A stretch of 64,000 nt of DNA from Axinella damicornis (Eukaryota; Porifera; Demospongiae; Axinellida; Axinellidae): the NCBI GenBank assembly GCA_963931865.1, contig OZ007510.1:6487399-6551398 (forward strand). Direction: 5' to 3'. This document shows positions 32,974 to 63,714 of this stretch, piece after piece. Within the stretch, counting starts at the first letter, position 1; each line of letters begins with the position of its first letter. The notes under the pieces are model-generated. The model did not search any database and was not told the origin of the DNA. It saw nothing but the letters and a program-made list of their open reading frames with translations. A program made the translations under genes and the position numbers.

Positions 32974-34076
32974 TGCGCTCAGCTGATGAACGAGGGTTAG
33001 TTACCCACTCTTGACTGTTCAGCTCAGCAGCAGTTGTAATGTCTTTTGTGGTCCCGCCGGTAATGTACCGTCTGTGCCAGTGTCAAGGACAACACGAATA
33101 TGAAACAGACAGGTGTACGTGTCTGAGAGAAACCAATATCAGATGTCTCAGCGTCACTCAGAAACTGTTCTTTTGGTAAGCCCAACAGCTGGGTCTTTCA
33201 GTTCACCATTGTTGCATATACTCTTGCGATCAGTTTTGCCGAACTAAACAGCACAACAGTTTTTTAACCTGTCGTCGATTACGAATTCGTACATGATCAC
33301 CATGGTTTGGTCATGCAGTAACGTTGCTTACACGCACACTGCCATCTCTACTCTAATTAGTGCCTCAATAGGCTACTTCAATGCAATTGCACTAATCTAG
33401 ACTTTTTAGCTTCTGTACATGCCACTATAATCGACAGCTGATATGAAAAAGCCCAACAGCAAAACTGCTTATAAAGCAGACAAGGAATGTGGGGATTGCA
33501 CAACGCACGCGTGAAGTTCATCATCTGAACGCGCTATTTATGGCATGTGGCCATCGGTAATCGACACTCAAAACCTTATTGTGTTCATGTTGAACCAACT
33601 CACCAGCGGATTTCGTCATCCTTCAGCTATTGCACCACAGACGCACAACCTACACGACTATGCTATCATAGTCATAGAAAGACTCCGATATTCAGGGTGT
33701 AGAGCTGACCTTGACCGCGCCCCCAGGCCCAGCACGAGACTGTGATAATTATTTCCCAGGGTTCAAGAGGTCAAACGACAATAGACTCGGCGGGTTGCAG
33801 GCCGGCCTCTGGCTCTGCTGTCTGGAAGCTTGGCGTTTAGGGACGCCTAGAGTGATCTTGAGACCAGCTCATATACTGGGTAAGTGGAATCACATGATTT
33901 GGTGAGCCTTTCTACATCCTGCTAGCTATAGAGACATCATCAATGGGATCTTCAGGGTGATCTTGATATCAGCTCGTATTCTGGATAATTATGTTGCTAG
34001 GCCCTCACCAAACCATTCCCTCACCCACCTGCACACACATCACAGGCTTACAGTTGTTAACTTGTGCTTTCCATAT
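32974..34076. promoter_or_regulatory. Divergent intergenic region between GTPBP1-like and GID4
   Basis: About 1.1 kb separates the two divergent start codons, so it should hold both promoters. No TATA box or repeat stands out. The possible acceptor 'cacatcacag' at about 34045 leaves room for a non-coding first exon of GID4. Confidence 0.35.
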
Positions 34077-36332
34077 ATGATGCCTGGCCTGCTCCAGGGA
34101 TCAGGCGGCCGACCAGAGGAGGGAGCGGGGCCTCAGCCAGGATACCCCCCAACCCCCCTCCACAGTGGAAGCAGATTCACTGGCTTCCAGCAAAGCAAGG
34201 GGAATCGTTATCAGGTGGAAGTCATCTTTAAGGTAAAGTGGGTCGTCCCACTGTGTCAGGAGCGCATAATGGCATAAGAGCGGAAGGGAAGGAACGTGCA
34301 ATGATCACGCAAAGATTAAAATTACCTTGTGAAGGATGAATACTAGAAGGCAGAGAAAAACCATGAAGACCCCATTTGTAGTGAAGCAGAGTGACAGACC
34401 TTCAGAAAGTGTTATAGGATGATGTAGTCAACCAAGCAGCTTCACAGTCAGGCGAGGAGACCTCAAGGGTAACTAGTGCAACAAAAACGTTCCTTCAGGT
34501 TTTCTGGAGTTGACTGCTGGGAGCATATCCTTCAGTACCTATGGACGCTATCTTCTCTCTTCCAGCGATATTTTGCACATCGCTGTACGTCAGTCCATGA
34601 CATCATGGAGAAACAATATGCATGGGCGCTAAAAATTGTAATGGGACTATCATGGGAAATTAGATTTTTAATCCTTTGCGTGGTTGTTGCAGGCTTCTTT
34701 CCGCTAATGTCATTGTGCACTCCTGACTTATGGAGGTAGTCCTCACTTCTGTCTCTGAAATCAGTGCATATCATATTTCCTTCTGTATTGGACCAGCTAT
34801 AATATCATGTACCCGTGTGTTTCTCTCAATTCATAGCACGTCGACTATGAGAATTCTACCGTTTGTGGCTACCTGAAAATCCAAGGCCTGACAGAGGTTT
34901 GCAGCTAACTATGGTTAATGTATTATACACAAGTATGTTCACTTCAGATCTTCACGGGGCCAACTGACCCATGACTTTCCCGGGGGGGGGGGGGGGGGGG
35001 GGGGGACGTCATGAATGTTGCCACACAGGTTTGCCAAATTGGCCAAGATTTATGATACAGTGACACTCAACAGTTTTGTTGAGTAGGAAAATACTGCAGT
35101 GTGTGTGTGGTCAAGCACGTACATGCATGGAGTAGCAGGAAATTCCTTCTTCCAGTTGATTTTTCGTTTCACAGTGCAATTCACTTCCTTCACTTCCTTT
35201 ATGCTACCCTCCCTTCCCCTCTTTGGTATACCTTCCCTTCCTCTTTTCGCTACCTTCCCTTCCTCTTTTTCACTATCCTTCTCCTCCATCACTCCCAGGA
35301 ATATCCAACACTTACCACTTTCTTCGAGGGAGAGATAATTAGTAGGAGGTACCCCTTCCTGACCCGCAAGTGGGACGCATCGGAGGAGGTGGACAAGAAA
35401 CACTGGGGAAAGTTTCCTCCATTTGCACAGTTCTTGAAGACTTTCAACTCGGATGACTTTTCTTATGAAAAGCTGGAGAGCTCAGACAGTGTGTTCATGA
35501 GATGGAAGGTATTATGGTACGATGGTGTAGGATTTGAGAACATTACTTTGCTACCAGAGCAAACATCACAGATAGCATTTTCAGACTGCGAAAGTACCAG
35601 TTTACCCATATTCAAGGCTTTTTGAAGTTAGAGTATAGCTACCGCTTTCCCACTTGAGATGATCAGTTGCATTATATCACATGACTAGAAAGAGCTTAAT
35701 GTTCCATTCCCAGAGGAGCATATCCGTGTTCCTAATAAGGCTCATGGACATGCCATGGAGCAGTAAATCCATCCACATTTCTCTTTGAAAGCATACCGCA
35801 GCCGTAGATAATTTCGTGGTGGAGAGATATTCGCAGGTGAAGTAAGACTGTGAATATTAACATACTAACTAAGTATGAGTATTTGACCACTCTAGCTTCA
35901 AACCAGAGCTCATTCACAAAGTGTGTCCATGTGCTGCTTCTTCCCAGATGTCCAACCACTGTGCTGTCCTTTTTCACAACTACAGTGCAAGCTGTCTATA
36001 GTGGTCACCCATGGGACCTAGCCTCGTTCCCAGGCCCCATCCGAAAATCGGATTTTTCGTATGGGGCCTGGGAACGAGGCTACATGGGACCAGCATTTTA
36101 GGTCACTGTAGACAGGTGGCTGCTAGAATCTTGGGTGCAGGTTTATGCAAATGGACCAGCAGTAGTGACCATAATAGAGAGGTGACTGTTTTAGAATGTG
36201 ATCACCACAGGTTCCACTGTACAATGTGGTTGCCATGCGCAGACAACTCGATTGCCAACTCTTCCTCCATGAGTCATACGTATCACTAGTTGTCATTTTA
36301 GTGGAAATTTTGGTGAGGTACACCAGTGAACA

Positions 36333-36375
<43 letters not shown>

Positions 36376-37067
36376 AAATGTGTATAACTTTGAGTTGCTA
36401 GACCACAAATTATTGCCATGCGAAATGATCTATGGCTACGCTATGAAAAATATTATTGCGTTCCATCCACGTGCACACTCTTCTTCCCCTCAGGAGCTGT
36501 TTCTGGTACCAGATCACAAGATCACGGACATTAATGGTGCATCGTTTGCTGGATTTTATTACATCTGCTTTCAGAAGTCCAGAGGCACCATAGAAGGCTA
36601 CTACTACCACAAACTGTCAGAATGGTAGGTGTTCAACAATAATTATGCAAACACCGCTCTTCCATTCCTAAAGCCTTCTGCACACAATGGTGTCTATACT
36701 CTCTGACTGAGAAATATTCACTTTGGGTATGGTTTATCGTTCAAGTCTCTTCCTTTCGATCCTGGAAGTATATATATGAGTGGCGTTTGATCACGACTTC
36801 TCATGCCATTTGGAAATAATTACACTCACAACAGGCATAATTATGTAAGTACTTGTGCAATTATTTCCTGGTCGCATTAAATTCCATATAATATTATGAA
36901 TACCCATACAACTACCTAAATCGACTTCATGCGTATTGTTGTCAACACAATGGAATTTTGAGTAAACCTAGGACGATGCCAATTCCCTCTGCTTCATCTG
37001 CAGGTATCAGAGTATCAACCTTCAGCATGTTCCTCAGGAAACAGTGTCCGTGTTTCAGTTTCACTGA
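34077..37067 (+). CDS. GID4: GID/CTLH ubiquitin ligase substrate receptor GID4
   Basis: Exons 34077-34232, 34837-34896, 35299-35508, 36494-36624, 37004-37067 give 206 aa in phase. Clear family blocks: [121 protein letters not shown]. This is the Vid24/GID4 beta-barrel that recognises N-terminal proline degrons for the CTLH E3 complex. Vertebrate GID4 has about 90 more low-complexity residues at the N-terminus. Here the first ATG (34077, directly followed by another at 34080) leaves a short Gly/Pro-rich lead. Introns carry several mobile elements. Confidence 0.93.
34255..34727. mobile_element. Long-TIR non-autonomous element in GID4 intron 1
   Basis: About 60-bp imperfect inverted ends: left GTCAGGAGCGCATAATGGC continuing to 'cacgcaaagattaaaa', right the reverse complement starting GTCAGGAGTGCACAATGAC to 'cacgcaaaggattaaaa'. 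A related half-copy starts at about 55014. No protein. Confidence 0.6.
34981..35005. repeat. G homopolymer in GID4 intron 2
   Basis: About 25 G. The 3' part of the same intron (35180-35298) is C/T-rich up to the acceptor. Confidence 0.9.
35981..36221. mobile_element. TACAGTGGAACC-type TIR element, interrupted
   Basis: Left end TACAGTGCAAGCTGTCTATA, right end the reverse complement of TACAGTGGAACCTGTGGTGA. Internal phrases 'tagtggtcacc' and 'gtgaccataatagagaggtg' recur at 23155-23225. The element is split by the 64-bp insertion at 36019-36082. Confidence 0.55.
36019..36082. mobile_element. TAGCCTCG mini-element (64 bp) with 9-bp TSD
   Basis: Perfect 22-bp inverted ends beginning TAGCCTCGTTCCCAGG, loop rich in 'cgaaaatcggatttttcg'. 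Exact target duplication CATGGGACC at 36010-36018 and 36083-36091. Inserted inside the older element 35981-36221 within GID4 intron 3. Confidence 0.85.
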
Positions 37068-38170
37068 ACCGATTGACTATTGGTGAATGAGTCACACATA
37101 TCTGTCCCCACAGCTGTCAGTCCATTTCCCCTCTTTGTCCAATGAATGAGTGCTCTGTCTCAACGTCTCAAATGTCCCGTTTTATTGGCATGTGTTTCTG
37201 TGAAATGTTGCCTTGGCTCTAATTATTATTTCTCATGACTGTGCAGAACTTTATCGATTCTGTATATTTTCTATTTTGCTCACATGCCTGTGCCATTGTT
37301 GGCATGACTGCTATAATACTTGCTGTATTCACACTGGTATGCACATATACTCAAACTGCATGGTGTCAAATGGACCAGCTGGACATTCCTGTATATAGCT
37401 ATATAGAACGGCATGGATGTCTCAATATAATACACTTCAACTCCATGCAAGAAGAGGCTACAAAGGACAAACACCATGCAGACTCCATATGCATGGTCGA
37501 CAGTCCTGAATTTATCCCTAATTAATGTGTCCTCCCTCTATTAGTGTACTCATACATTGTAACTCCCACAGCCACCAGCCGTGGCCTGTCATCCCATGCA
37601 ATGCTGGATCCCAATTTTCAAATGCTCATGCTCATGCTCAATTCAGGATCCACAATGATGAGTCATGCTGCAGTTCCAGTAATGCTAGGACATTTGATAC
37701 CAAAACCTTGATAGCAGTGGCACAAATTATGTATGGCACAAATCAGTAATGATGATACCACACGACAGTAATAATGGATGGCACAAACTATGGGATGCCA
37801 CAAGGGACAACAGTAATTATGGAATTACGACTAGTAATGGATGTGGGACAACAATAATGGATGGCACAAATTACAACTAGTAATGGATGCCACAAGGTGA
37901 CCCAAACACAAGTTAAGTACAATTTAGGTTTTTGGGTGACGTGGTTGCAGCAGGCAGTTTAATTCTGCCAACATGCTTGAAAAAAAGAAAAGAAGCAAAG
38001 ACAGAAAGTCTACTTCAACCAGCACCAGTGCATGTTGGCACCAAACCATAATGTAGTACAAAAGTGGGTGTACGTACGTACAATGTACATGTGTATAGAG
38101 TATAAAATACAGGAAAAGCCATAACAACTTCTTCAACTATGTATGTAAGTCTTACAAATCCAAACACACC
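37068..38170. other. Convergent 3' region of GID4 and MARF1-like gene
   Basis: 37725-37905 is a degenerate tandem repeat of 'agtaatggatg(c/g)cacaa'. An ATTAAA-type signal on the minus strand at about 37958-37963 could serve the minus-strand gene. No coding sequence seen. Confidence 0.4.
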
Positions 38171-56975
<18,805 letters not shown>

Positions 56976-57285
56976 TGTCCACTCACGCCACCATCACCAT
57001 CCTCAGATAAGAAAGCTTAAAACTTAAAACAGCAAGACTTTTTTTTGTCTTGTTGCTCCAGCTCAGAACTTGCTCCGCATGCAGAAATTATTCCATGATG
57101 ATGTCATACACACACAGCGGGCGTTTAATAAGGATAAGGACAGCACGCTAACTGCCTGGGAACGAGGCTCCGGGGCTAACTTCAGATGGCTAATGCTTTC
57201 TTCAGTGAGTATAATCCTGTGCATGCACGTTATGCGTTTACGTGAGTTGTGTGTAACTTGTTAAACCTTCCAGGGTGACGAAACC
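56976..57285. promoter_or_regulatory. Short divergent promoter region
   Basis: 310 bp between the start codons of the MARF1-like gene (-) and the Pkr1-like gene (+). Contains a T-rich run at about 57040 and 'cctgggaacgaggct' at about 57158, one end of a TAGCCTCG element. An acceptor-like 'ccttccag' at about 57265-57272 suggests an upstream non-coding exon for the plus-strand gene. Confidence 0.4.
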
Positions 57286-57980
57286 ATGACAGAAAGGCCT
57301 CCTGCAAACGCAAGAGGGTTTTTTGAAGACGTCGTACTGAATACTGTAGAGCCTGGATTCAACACGTCTGTGCTGCTCGTTCTGAATGGTGCCCTTGTCC
57401 TTCTCCTGTGCACCCTGCTAGCCGTGACACTCCTGACTGGACTGAATGTGCACATGGTAGTCCTAGGAGTGCTGACTTTAGGATTCCTGATTGCCTTTAA
57501 TTGGTGAGTCTCTTTGGGTCACTGTTTTAGAACTGGTACAGGAGGTGGTCACTCCAATAAGCATCGTACTTTGAGCTCTGCAACCAGGGACAAAATGCTG
57601 CATAAGGTGGATGTAGGTGTGGCTTTATTAAATTAATACTATATGACATGACTATCAGAGTAAATGAAGTATGCTCACTGCTCATATTATGCACACCACT
57701 TGAGGGTTTCGTGATGATGGACTGATTCCAGTTGGGGGTGTTGATTGGAGGGAGCATGTGGACTAAAAAACTTTATAATACTCCTGCACTAACCGAGAAC
57801 AAACGTTGTGCACTCAAGGATATGTGATGCATTCTAGGCTAAGTCATGAGACTGAATGCTGGTCACTCCGTTGTTTCTTCTCTCAGGTTCTTAACACAGC
57901 TACCAGCACCACCTGGCAAGGAGTTGGCACCATCCGAGGCAGACACAGAGCCATCACAAATACAGAAGAAGGAGGACTGA
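57286..57980 (+). CDS. Pkr1-like small ER membrane protein (V-ATPase assembly factor family)
   Basis: Exons 57286-57503 and 57887-57980, 103 aa, splitting a Trp codon (TG|G). An N-terminal cytosolic stretch with FFEDVVLNTVEPGFNTS is followed by two hydrophobic segments (about residues 27-49 and 52-72: LLVLNGALVLLLCTLLAVTL, then HMVVLGVLTLGFLIAFNWFL) and a charged tail ending QKKED. The pattern F...V..PG...L..N, two helices and INWF resembles the fungal Pkr1 family needed for V-ATPase Vo assembly in the ER. The assignment rests on remembered pattern, not a search. Confidence 0.6.
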
Positions 57981-59352
57981 ACGAGACTGCTGATTTAGAT
58001 GTGTAACAACTGTTTGCAGACACAGAAAACTCAATCATTCCAACAAGATGCAAGTATATATATCAGATGAGTTCAAACCATATCCTGTATGACTTAATAT
58101 ATTTATGATCTACAAGATCTACAAAGTAATCAAGCCTGTACAGAAATAGTGTAAATAGTAAACAGAGACAGGTGCATGAGATATGCTAGAGAGACAGCTA
58201 GGTGACTATAGTAAATAATCTGGTGCATGAGTGATACATGATAAGAGTCAAAGGTAGTCCTGGCAACAACATTAAATTCAGGGCTACTACAGATGCAAAC
58301 AGGGACACACTATCATCTTGATATGCACACTGTACATGGGGGCTAGGCAGACACATGGGCAATCAGCTAGGCTATACATGTACCATGTTTCCGACTGGCA
58401 CTCTCATTCCCATGCCACCTTCAGGCTATTTTGTGGAATGGAGATGGACAGTCTGCATGGGAGTGAGGCTGTCCATTGCTTTTTCTTTCAAAATCTTTCT
58501 ATGATCGAGGTCCACAGTATCACATTTCAAGATCCAGCTGGTATTGTATCCAGCAATAGTTATAGCATGACGTGATTGTCTGCATAATGGTACAGTTTGG
58601 AGAGTGAAGTGCATGAGCTCATAGATGCTGCATCTCTTGCAGCCTTGGGGTAGGACGATCCACTCCTATACCCCAGCAGTGACCAGTGGTAATGGTTTAT
58701 TCTTAAAATAATTACAACCAAACACATGGGTAGATCGATGAGATCATAAAGTAATGGCAATTTGTTTTAAGGTAATTTCTCTCAATGATTTCTCACTGCA
58801 TGCTTTCCTAATTGCAACATTGGGCAATATGTAATTGCATTTTCGTTAAGCACAACTTGCATGTTCCCAAGTGAGCTATTCGCCCCCTGCATTGGAATAA
58901 CTTCCTCCTTGTACTGATAGAACTTCATAGAAGGGGCATACATGATCCCTACTATAATGGCTTGATTGACTTGGAAAGAGCCATCATCCATGATGCTATA
59001 TACAGAGTGTATTATGTTTGCCGCAACTATCCCTTCATTCATATACTTCGATCATAATTATGTCGTATATAGGTCTAAACAATGAGGGTTGGGTTGGCAA
59101 CTTTTCATGGCAATACAACTAAGTCTTGATACTTGGCAACTTTTCCATGGCAATACAACTAAGTCTTGATACTTGGCAACTTTTCCATGGCAATACAACT
59201 TGATACTTCATACAAGTTAGAGTTCTGGTCTTCAGTGGTTTTGCAGCTCGAGGCTGCTCTCTTCCAGATGGGTGAGTGTTCTTGTAGTCTGCACCAGTGT
59301 ATACGATATGGCATATATACTTCAGGTATGTTGGAAGTTGGTCTGATCGAGT
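57981..59352. other. Convergent intergenic region
   Basis: No gene recognised in 57981-59090. 59094-59212 has three copies of a 40-bp unit 'cttggcaacttttccatggc...aagtcttgata'. An AATAAA on the minus strand at about 58690-58695 may belong to the F-box gene, though it is about 660 bp past its stop. Confidence 0.4.
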
Positions 59353-60120
59353 TCACAGCCTGCGCAGTCTCTTCTTGCTCTTCTTAGTACAACAGATGGC
59401 CTCTGACTGCCTGGGTCTTTTGCTGGGGTTCACTCTCCCACTACACTCCCCCTCGTGCCAGGGCTTGATGGACTTGCCAGTGAATGGAACTGGGGATGCT
59501 ACTTTTGCAGTTTGGAATTGCAACCGGGTGTTGGGAGTGAAGGGAGCAAGTGGTCTCCTCTCAAGTGGGGACACTGTAGTCTCCATTGGCTGTTCAGTGT
59601 TACGCAGGTTTTCAGCATTCTCCTTGCACTGCTTGTGATAGGAGCTGACTTTGCTCACAAACTGGGTACCAGAGGAGACAAGATGATTCCACGTTGTGCA
59701 GACTTGCAGAGAGCTGCAGAGGTCGGCTGGGTTGAGGAGGGCAAAGATTCTCTCAGCAACTCGGGGTAATCCTCCAAGATACAACGTACTCAGGATGTCA
59801 TTGCATGCTGGAGGAGGGGGAGCTAGAGGAAGATCAGTCGGTGAACTCTTAGGCGTCACATCTGGCGACAGCAAGGAGAGGGTCGAGAGGACTCGAGGAG
59901 AATAGACTACGGGCTTGGTGGAGGAAGGCGTCATGAGGACGGAGGACTGGGTTAGCATGAGTTTTCCCATTTCGCAGTAACTGTTGAACAATGAATGAAC
60001 GCTGGAATGACAGGAGAAAATTGATGGAATCCACAGTCTGAGATGACTGTTCCGCGAGAAGACAGGGTCCTTTTACCTCTCGTCAGTCACACGCCAATCA
60101 ACGATTTCTGTTGAAGCCAT
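59353..60120 (-). CDS. F-box protein with Emi-type RL tail (FBXO5/FBXO43-like)
   Basis: Exons 60120-60077 and 59980-59353 join in phase to 223 aa. The F-box is at about residues 83-123 (GLPRVAERIFALLNPADLCS, then SLQVCTTWNHLVSS). The C-terminus is CCTKKSKKRLRRL, matching the Leu-Arg tail by which Emi1/Emi2 dock on the APC/C. Unlike Emi1/2, the region between the F-box and the tail (about 100 residues) has only three cysteines and no recognisable zinc-binding (IBR-like) region, and the protein is about half the usual length. It could be a minimal Emi homologue or an unrelated F-box protein. The N-terminus has Ser/Thr-Pro sites and an RVLSTL motif of D-box type. Confidence 0.55.
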
Positions 60121-61183
60121 CGTGCACCACAAGGATTTCTAAATTCCCGCCAAAAAATACACAGTTAAAGTGTGCCGGCTGCACTGACCAATCAGAATGC
60201 AGCATGCTAACCGAATTCGCGGACTGCACGGGAAATGATCTGCAATCGTGGTGCGTGACACACTTTGAGAGTGCGCATGGCATGCACCTGGAGATGAAAC
60301 GAGTTCTTCTCTAGTACCGCTAGTCACACTCACACTTGAAGGATCAGATGCACCAGTCCTGTAAAGAGTTGTTCATCACACCACACAATGGCACAAGATA
60401 CATGACATTGTAATACCAAGGGGAATTAGGAAAGTGATCATGACACCTTGTCTGCCGCACAGTTCCAGGATAACCGAGTTAACAATACTATTGCCTCCAC
60501 AAATGCTTGACTTTTCATTCTGTACTGTATAGCCTAGTCTCGGTACCAGACCCTCCTCCCGCGTGCGAGGGTCTGGGACCGAGACTATGTATAGCCTAGC
60601 TACTGTTGATTAAACCTCATTGGGCACCGTCTTGAATCTACCTTAGTAGCAGGCACTTGACTTTAATTATAAACACATCCGAAATAGTGTACGTGTTGAT
60701 CCCTGCCCTGGTACTTACACTTTACAGCAGCTAACCTCACTCCAAGGCTCCACCTGATGATGCATACAGGTCTGTGTTTGTGACAAAAATCTGCATGGAG
60801 AGGAGCCTGGGAAAGAGGCTACCTTACAGCCAAGATAATGATGTCTTTCCAGTTGACTGGATCGATGCAGTGCTCCAGTGTCTGGGGTCTATTGCACAAT
60901 CCACGTTAATTTTGCACACATATTCAGGGATCCAAACAAGACCCGAGCTTGCAAACACTTTTGCACAGCAGATTGCGTGCGCATTTTACCTTTTCGCCTC
61001 AAATTCAAATTGTGACTTCATTGTATGTATTGTATAGCTGGTGAAACTGTAATAATAAAGAAGCAACTACGCAGTGAGAGGAATATCACGACTGATAAAT
61101 AGAAACATAATTATGCATGTACTGCTGTGACATAATTATGTGCTATAGTGTTTACTACCTTACTCGGTAGGTAGGCTGGGTGA
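60121..61183. other. Intergenic region
   Basis: Holds the mini-element at 60535-60587 and 'cctgggaaagaggctac' at about 60807, another TAGCCTCG-type end. The rest shows no gene. Confidence 0.4.
60535..60587. mobile_element. TAGTCTCG mini-element (53 bp) with exact 9-bp TSD
   Basis: Ends TAGTCTCGGTACCAGACCCT and the near-complement AGGGTCTGGGACCGAGACTA. Target duplication TGTATAGCC at 60526-60534 and 60588-60596. Confidence 0.85.
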
Positions 61184-63714
61184 TCATGCTCTCCGTTTTC
61201 TACAAATCAGTCTTCCCAAATGTGGGTGCAGCTGCGATTGCATCGGACCATAAGGTATCACCTCTCCATCCACTGTCAGCATCCCCGGGGCGGTGATGGG
61301 TTCCAGACGAAAGGCCTTTGTATGGATTGTATGAACTTCGTCGAGGTATACTTGAGCACCTGTGTCAGAATCCTTGAGCAATCTGAGCATTCCAACACGT
61401 GATAAAGTACCAGGAGTGTAGGTGATGGTGAACTTCCCAGTGCCTATGGTCAAATCAGGGTGTCCAACAATTCCATGGGCCATGTGGGAGGTCATGAGGA
61501 TTGAAACATTATTGAACTCTCCATCAATGGTCACCCAGCTGTCGGGAACTGGGTCAGAGAGAGCCGGGAGCAGATCTGTTCGTGGTTCCACTACTTTGCC
61601 TCTCGCTGTAGCGGTCTCTTCCCCCCTGTTACTCTCGACCCCATCATCCCCATTAGTTGCCACTGGTAGTGGTGCCGGACTGATGCGGCTGGACTCGGAC
61701 ATAGCCTGCTGATAGCTACCTGGATAGAGAGAACTCTCGGCATCTCTGGAGGGTAGCTCAAGTTTATGTGATTCTATGTCAATAGGAGCCGATTGTTCTG
61801 CTGCATCCACAGCTGTGTCTCCTGGTTTGGCAACGATGGTCTGAATGTTGTCTGCACCATTCTCTCCTGAGCTGACAGCTGCAGTGTTCGTCTCATGCAG
61901 CTCCTCACAGTGGCTGTTTGGTGCAAGATTCTGCTTAGGATTGTCAGTTGTTTCTTTAACCATGTCTGAAGTGGGCTGTTCTGCTGGGTTGTCATCGCAC
62001 GGGAGGTACTGTAGCTTTCCACGATACACCCTCTTCTTGAAGATGCAGTTGAGTGCTCCTGAGTGGGCACAGAAAAGCTCTTTCATAACATCTTGGATGG
62101 TGAACGTTAGTTGATATGCTTCAGTTACACTCTAATCGGCAATCTTCTTAATTTGCCAACAGTGGCACAGTCCTAGAATTACCCTCACAGAAGCCTACTT
62201 CCAAATCCACCTTCCAGGGAATTTTGGGGGTAGTTTATTCAGTAGCCTCCACCCACCCAGCCATGCCCCATCATAGCCACACCCATCATACGCAGCATGC
62301 AGGGCTAGGGGTGGGCAAAGGCAGTATACCTTGAACTTCAAAACTCAGGTCAGACATGTGTCATGAATGCATTCACGTGACTGGTAGTGGGTGTGGCAAC
62401 ACAAAATTTTCAGGCGCACTTCGCACGCCAGTGGCTGAACCCCCCTTTCTAATCTGCCACTGGTTATACCTTCTTTAAACTCCAGCGTTTGTACATACTC
62501 AAAATGTGCTATAAGCACTAATGGAGTGGTATACATGTATCCACTCACCAAGCACAAATCTAAACTCCCCGATCCTCCTCCACTTCTCCGACTCAATGTC
62601 GACATCAGCGACATAGCCCCAAGAACACAGCAAGGACATGTAGCACCTACTCCCGTCCTCCAGCTGCGTGGTTGCTATGTCCGAGGGGATGACACCACCT
62701 CGAATGATCTGGAAGGCTGCATTGGCCAGACTGAACTCCTCGCTGTACATATGGCAAGGGATGGAGTGTGTGTATGGAGATGTAGGGATAGCAGAACAGC
62801 AAAAAGTAAAGGCATAAAACAGTTCAGTATATAACCCACTACATATCTTTCTCGTGTTATGATTTAAGATGGGGTTGAATACTGAACTGTTTTATGCCAT
62901 CACCCCTACCTTGTTTCTTTACATTTTGCTGTTCTGCTATCCCTATATCTCCATACATTTTACACTTGTACTAAGGAAGGGGCCGGTGGAGTTGATATGC
63001 ACATGCAGGGAAATGTGACTGAAGTGTAGTCAATGGTTGAAGACGTGGAGTGTACTGGAGTGACTCGTATAGGATCTACTACGTCGACGCAGAGGTTATG
63101 GTATTTATCCTCCGTGGGAAAGGTTGGCCGAAGCAAAGCCGAGGCTAAACTTTCCCAAGGAGGATAAACCGCATAACCTCCGAGTCGACGTACATGTAGT
63201 AGATCCGGCTTCTACCACAGACATAACCTCCAAGTCAAGTTAGTAGCTGGATCCGGCTGCTAGACAGCTACAACTCTCTGATTCTCAGCACAGCGTGGCG
63301 ATCCTTTGATGTACCGCGGAGGATAAATCGGTTATCCTCCGCTATGACATCATAGCGGAGGATAACCGATTTATCCTCCGTGGTACATCAAAGGAACGCC
63401 CACGCACTGTGGTAGAATACTTGCTTACCGAAACATTCACTAATGAGACATTGTCTTGATTCAACAGTTTAGGTAGTCTGCTTGAACCGAGCTCAAAGCT
63501 CAATAACTACAGGTCATAGGATTACATCATCTCAACACTCAATACTGCCCATATGGTAAAGCAGAATGGCACTGCACACATAGTCAGTAGACACTTACTT
63601 GGATTCGTGCAGCGTAGAGGCGCACAGAGCATTCCCAGACCCGGTGGGCAGCATCCCAATGGGGGTCTTGATGGCCTGCTCCCAGTCCTCTCTCTCCATC
63701 AGCCCGTTCACCAC
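61184..63714 (-). CDS. Sphingosine kinase, 3' part (gene continues beyond the window)
   Basis: Exons visible: 63714-63599, 62742-62549, 62091-61184, in phase and ending TAG. The first starts VVNGLMERED and carries the conserved loop MLPTGSGNAL. The second has FQIIRGGVIPSDIATTQLED and SLLCSWGYVADVDIESEKWR. The last has YRGKLQYLP, then a variable Ser/Glu-rich insert of about 150 residues, then WVTIDGEFNNVSI, TPGTLSRVGMLRLL, AFRLEPITAPGMLTVDGEVI and GPMQSQLHPHLG. These are the DAGK-type catalytic core and C-terminal domain that phosphorylate sphingosine to sphingosine-1-phosphate. The large insert recalls SPHK2-type enzymes. The ATP-binding GDG motif should lie on the missing 5' exons. Confidence 0.92.
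62771..62957. repeat. Inverted repeat, about 60-75 bp arms, in a sphingosine kinase intron
   Basis: TGTATGGAGATGTAGGGATA...cataaaacagttcagtat at 62771-62830 is inverted at 62879-62957, where the right arm has an extra 'atcacccctaccttg'. Likely a MITE or foldback element. Confidence 0.75.
63072..63418. mobile_element. Double hairpin foldback element
   Basis: Hairpin 1 (63072-63206) has arms of about 52 bp beginning GGATCTACTACGTCGACG. Hairpin 2 (63289-63413) is an almost loop-free palindrome with arms of about 60 bp built from 'ggaggataaatcggttatcc'. Outer TTCTACCACAG (63210-63220) and CTGTGGTAGAA (63407-63417) are also inverted. No coding potential. Confidence 0.75.
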
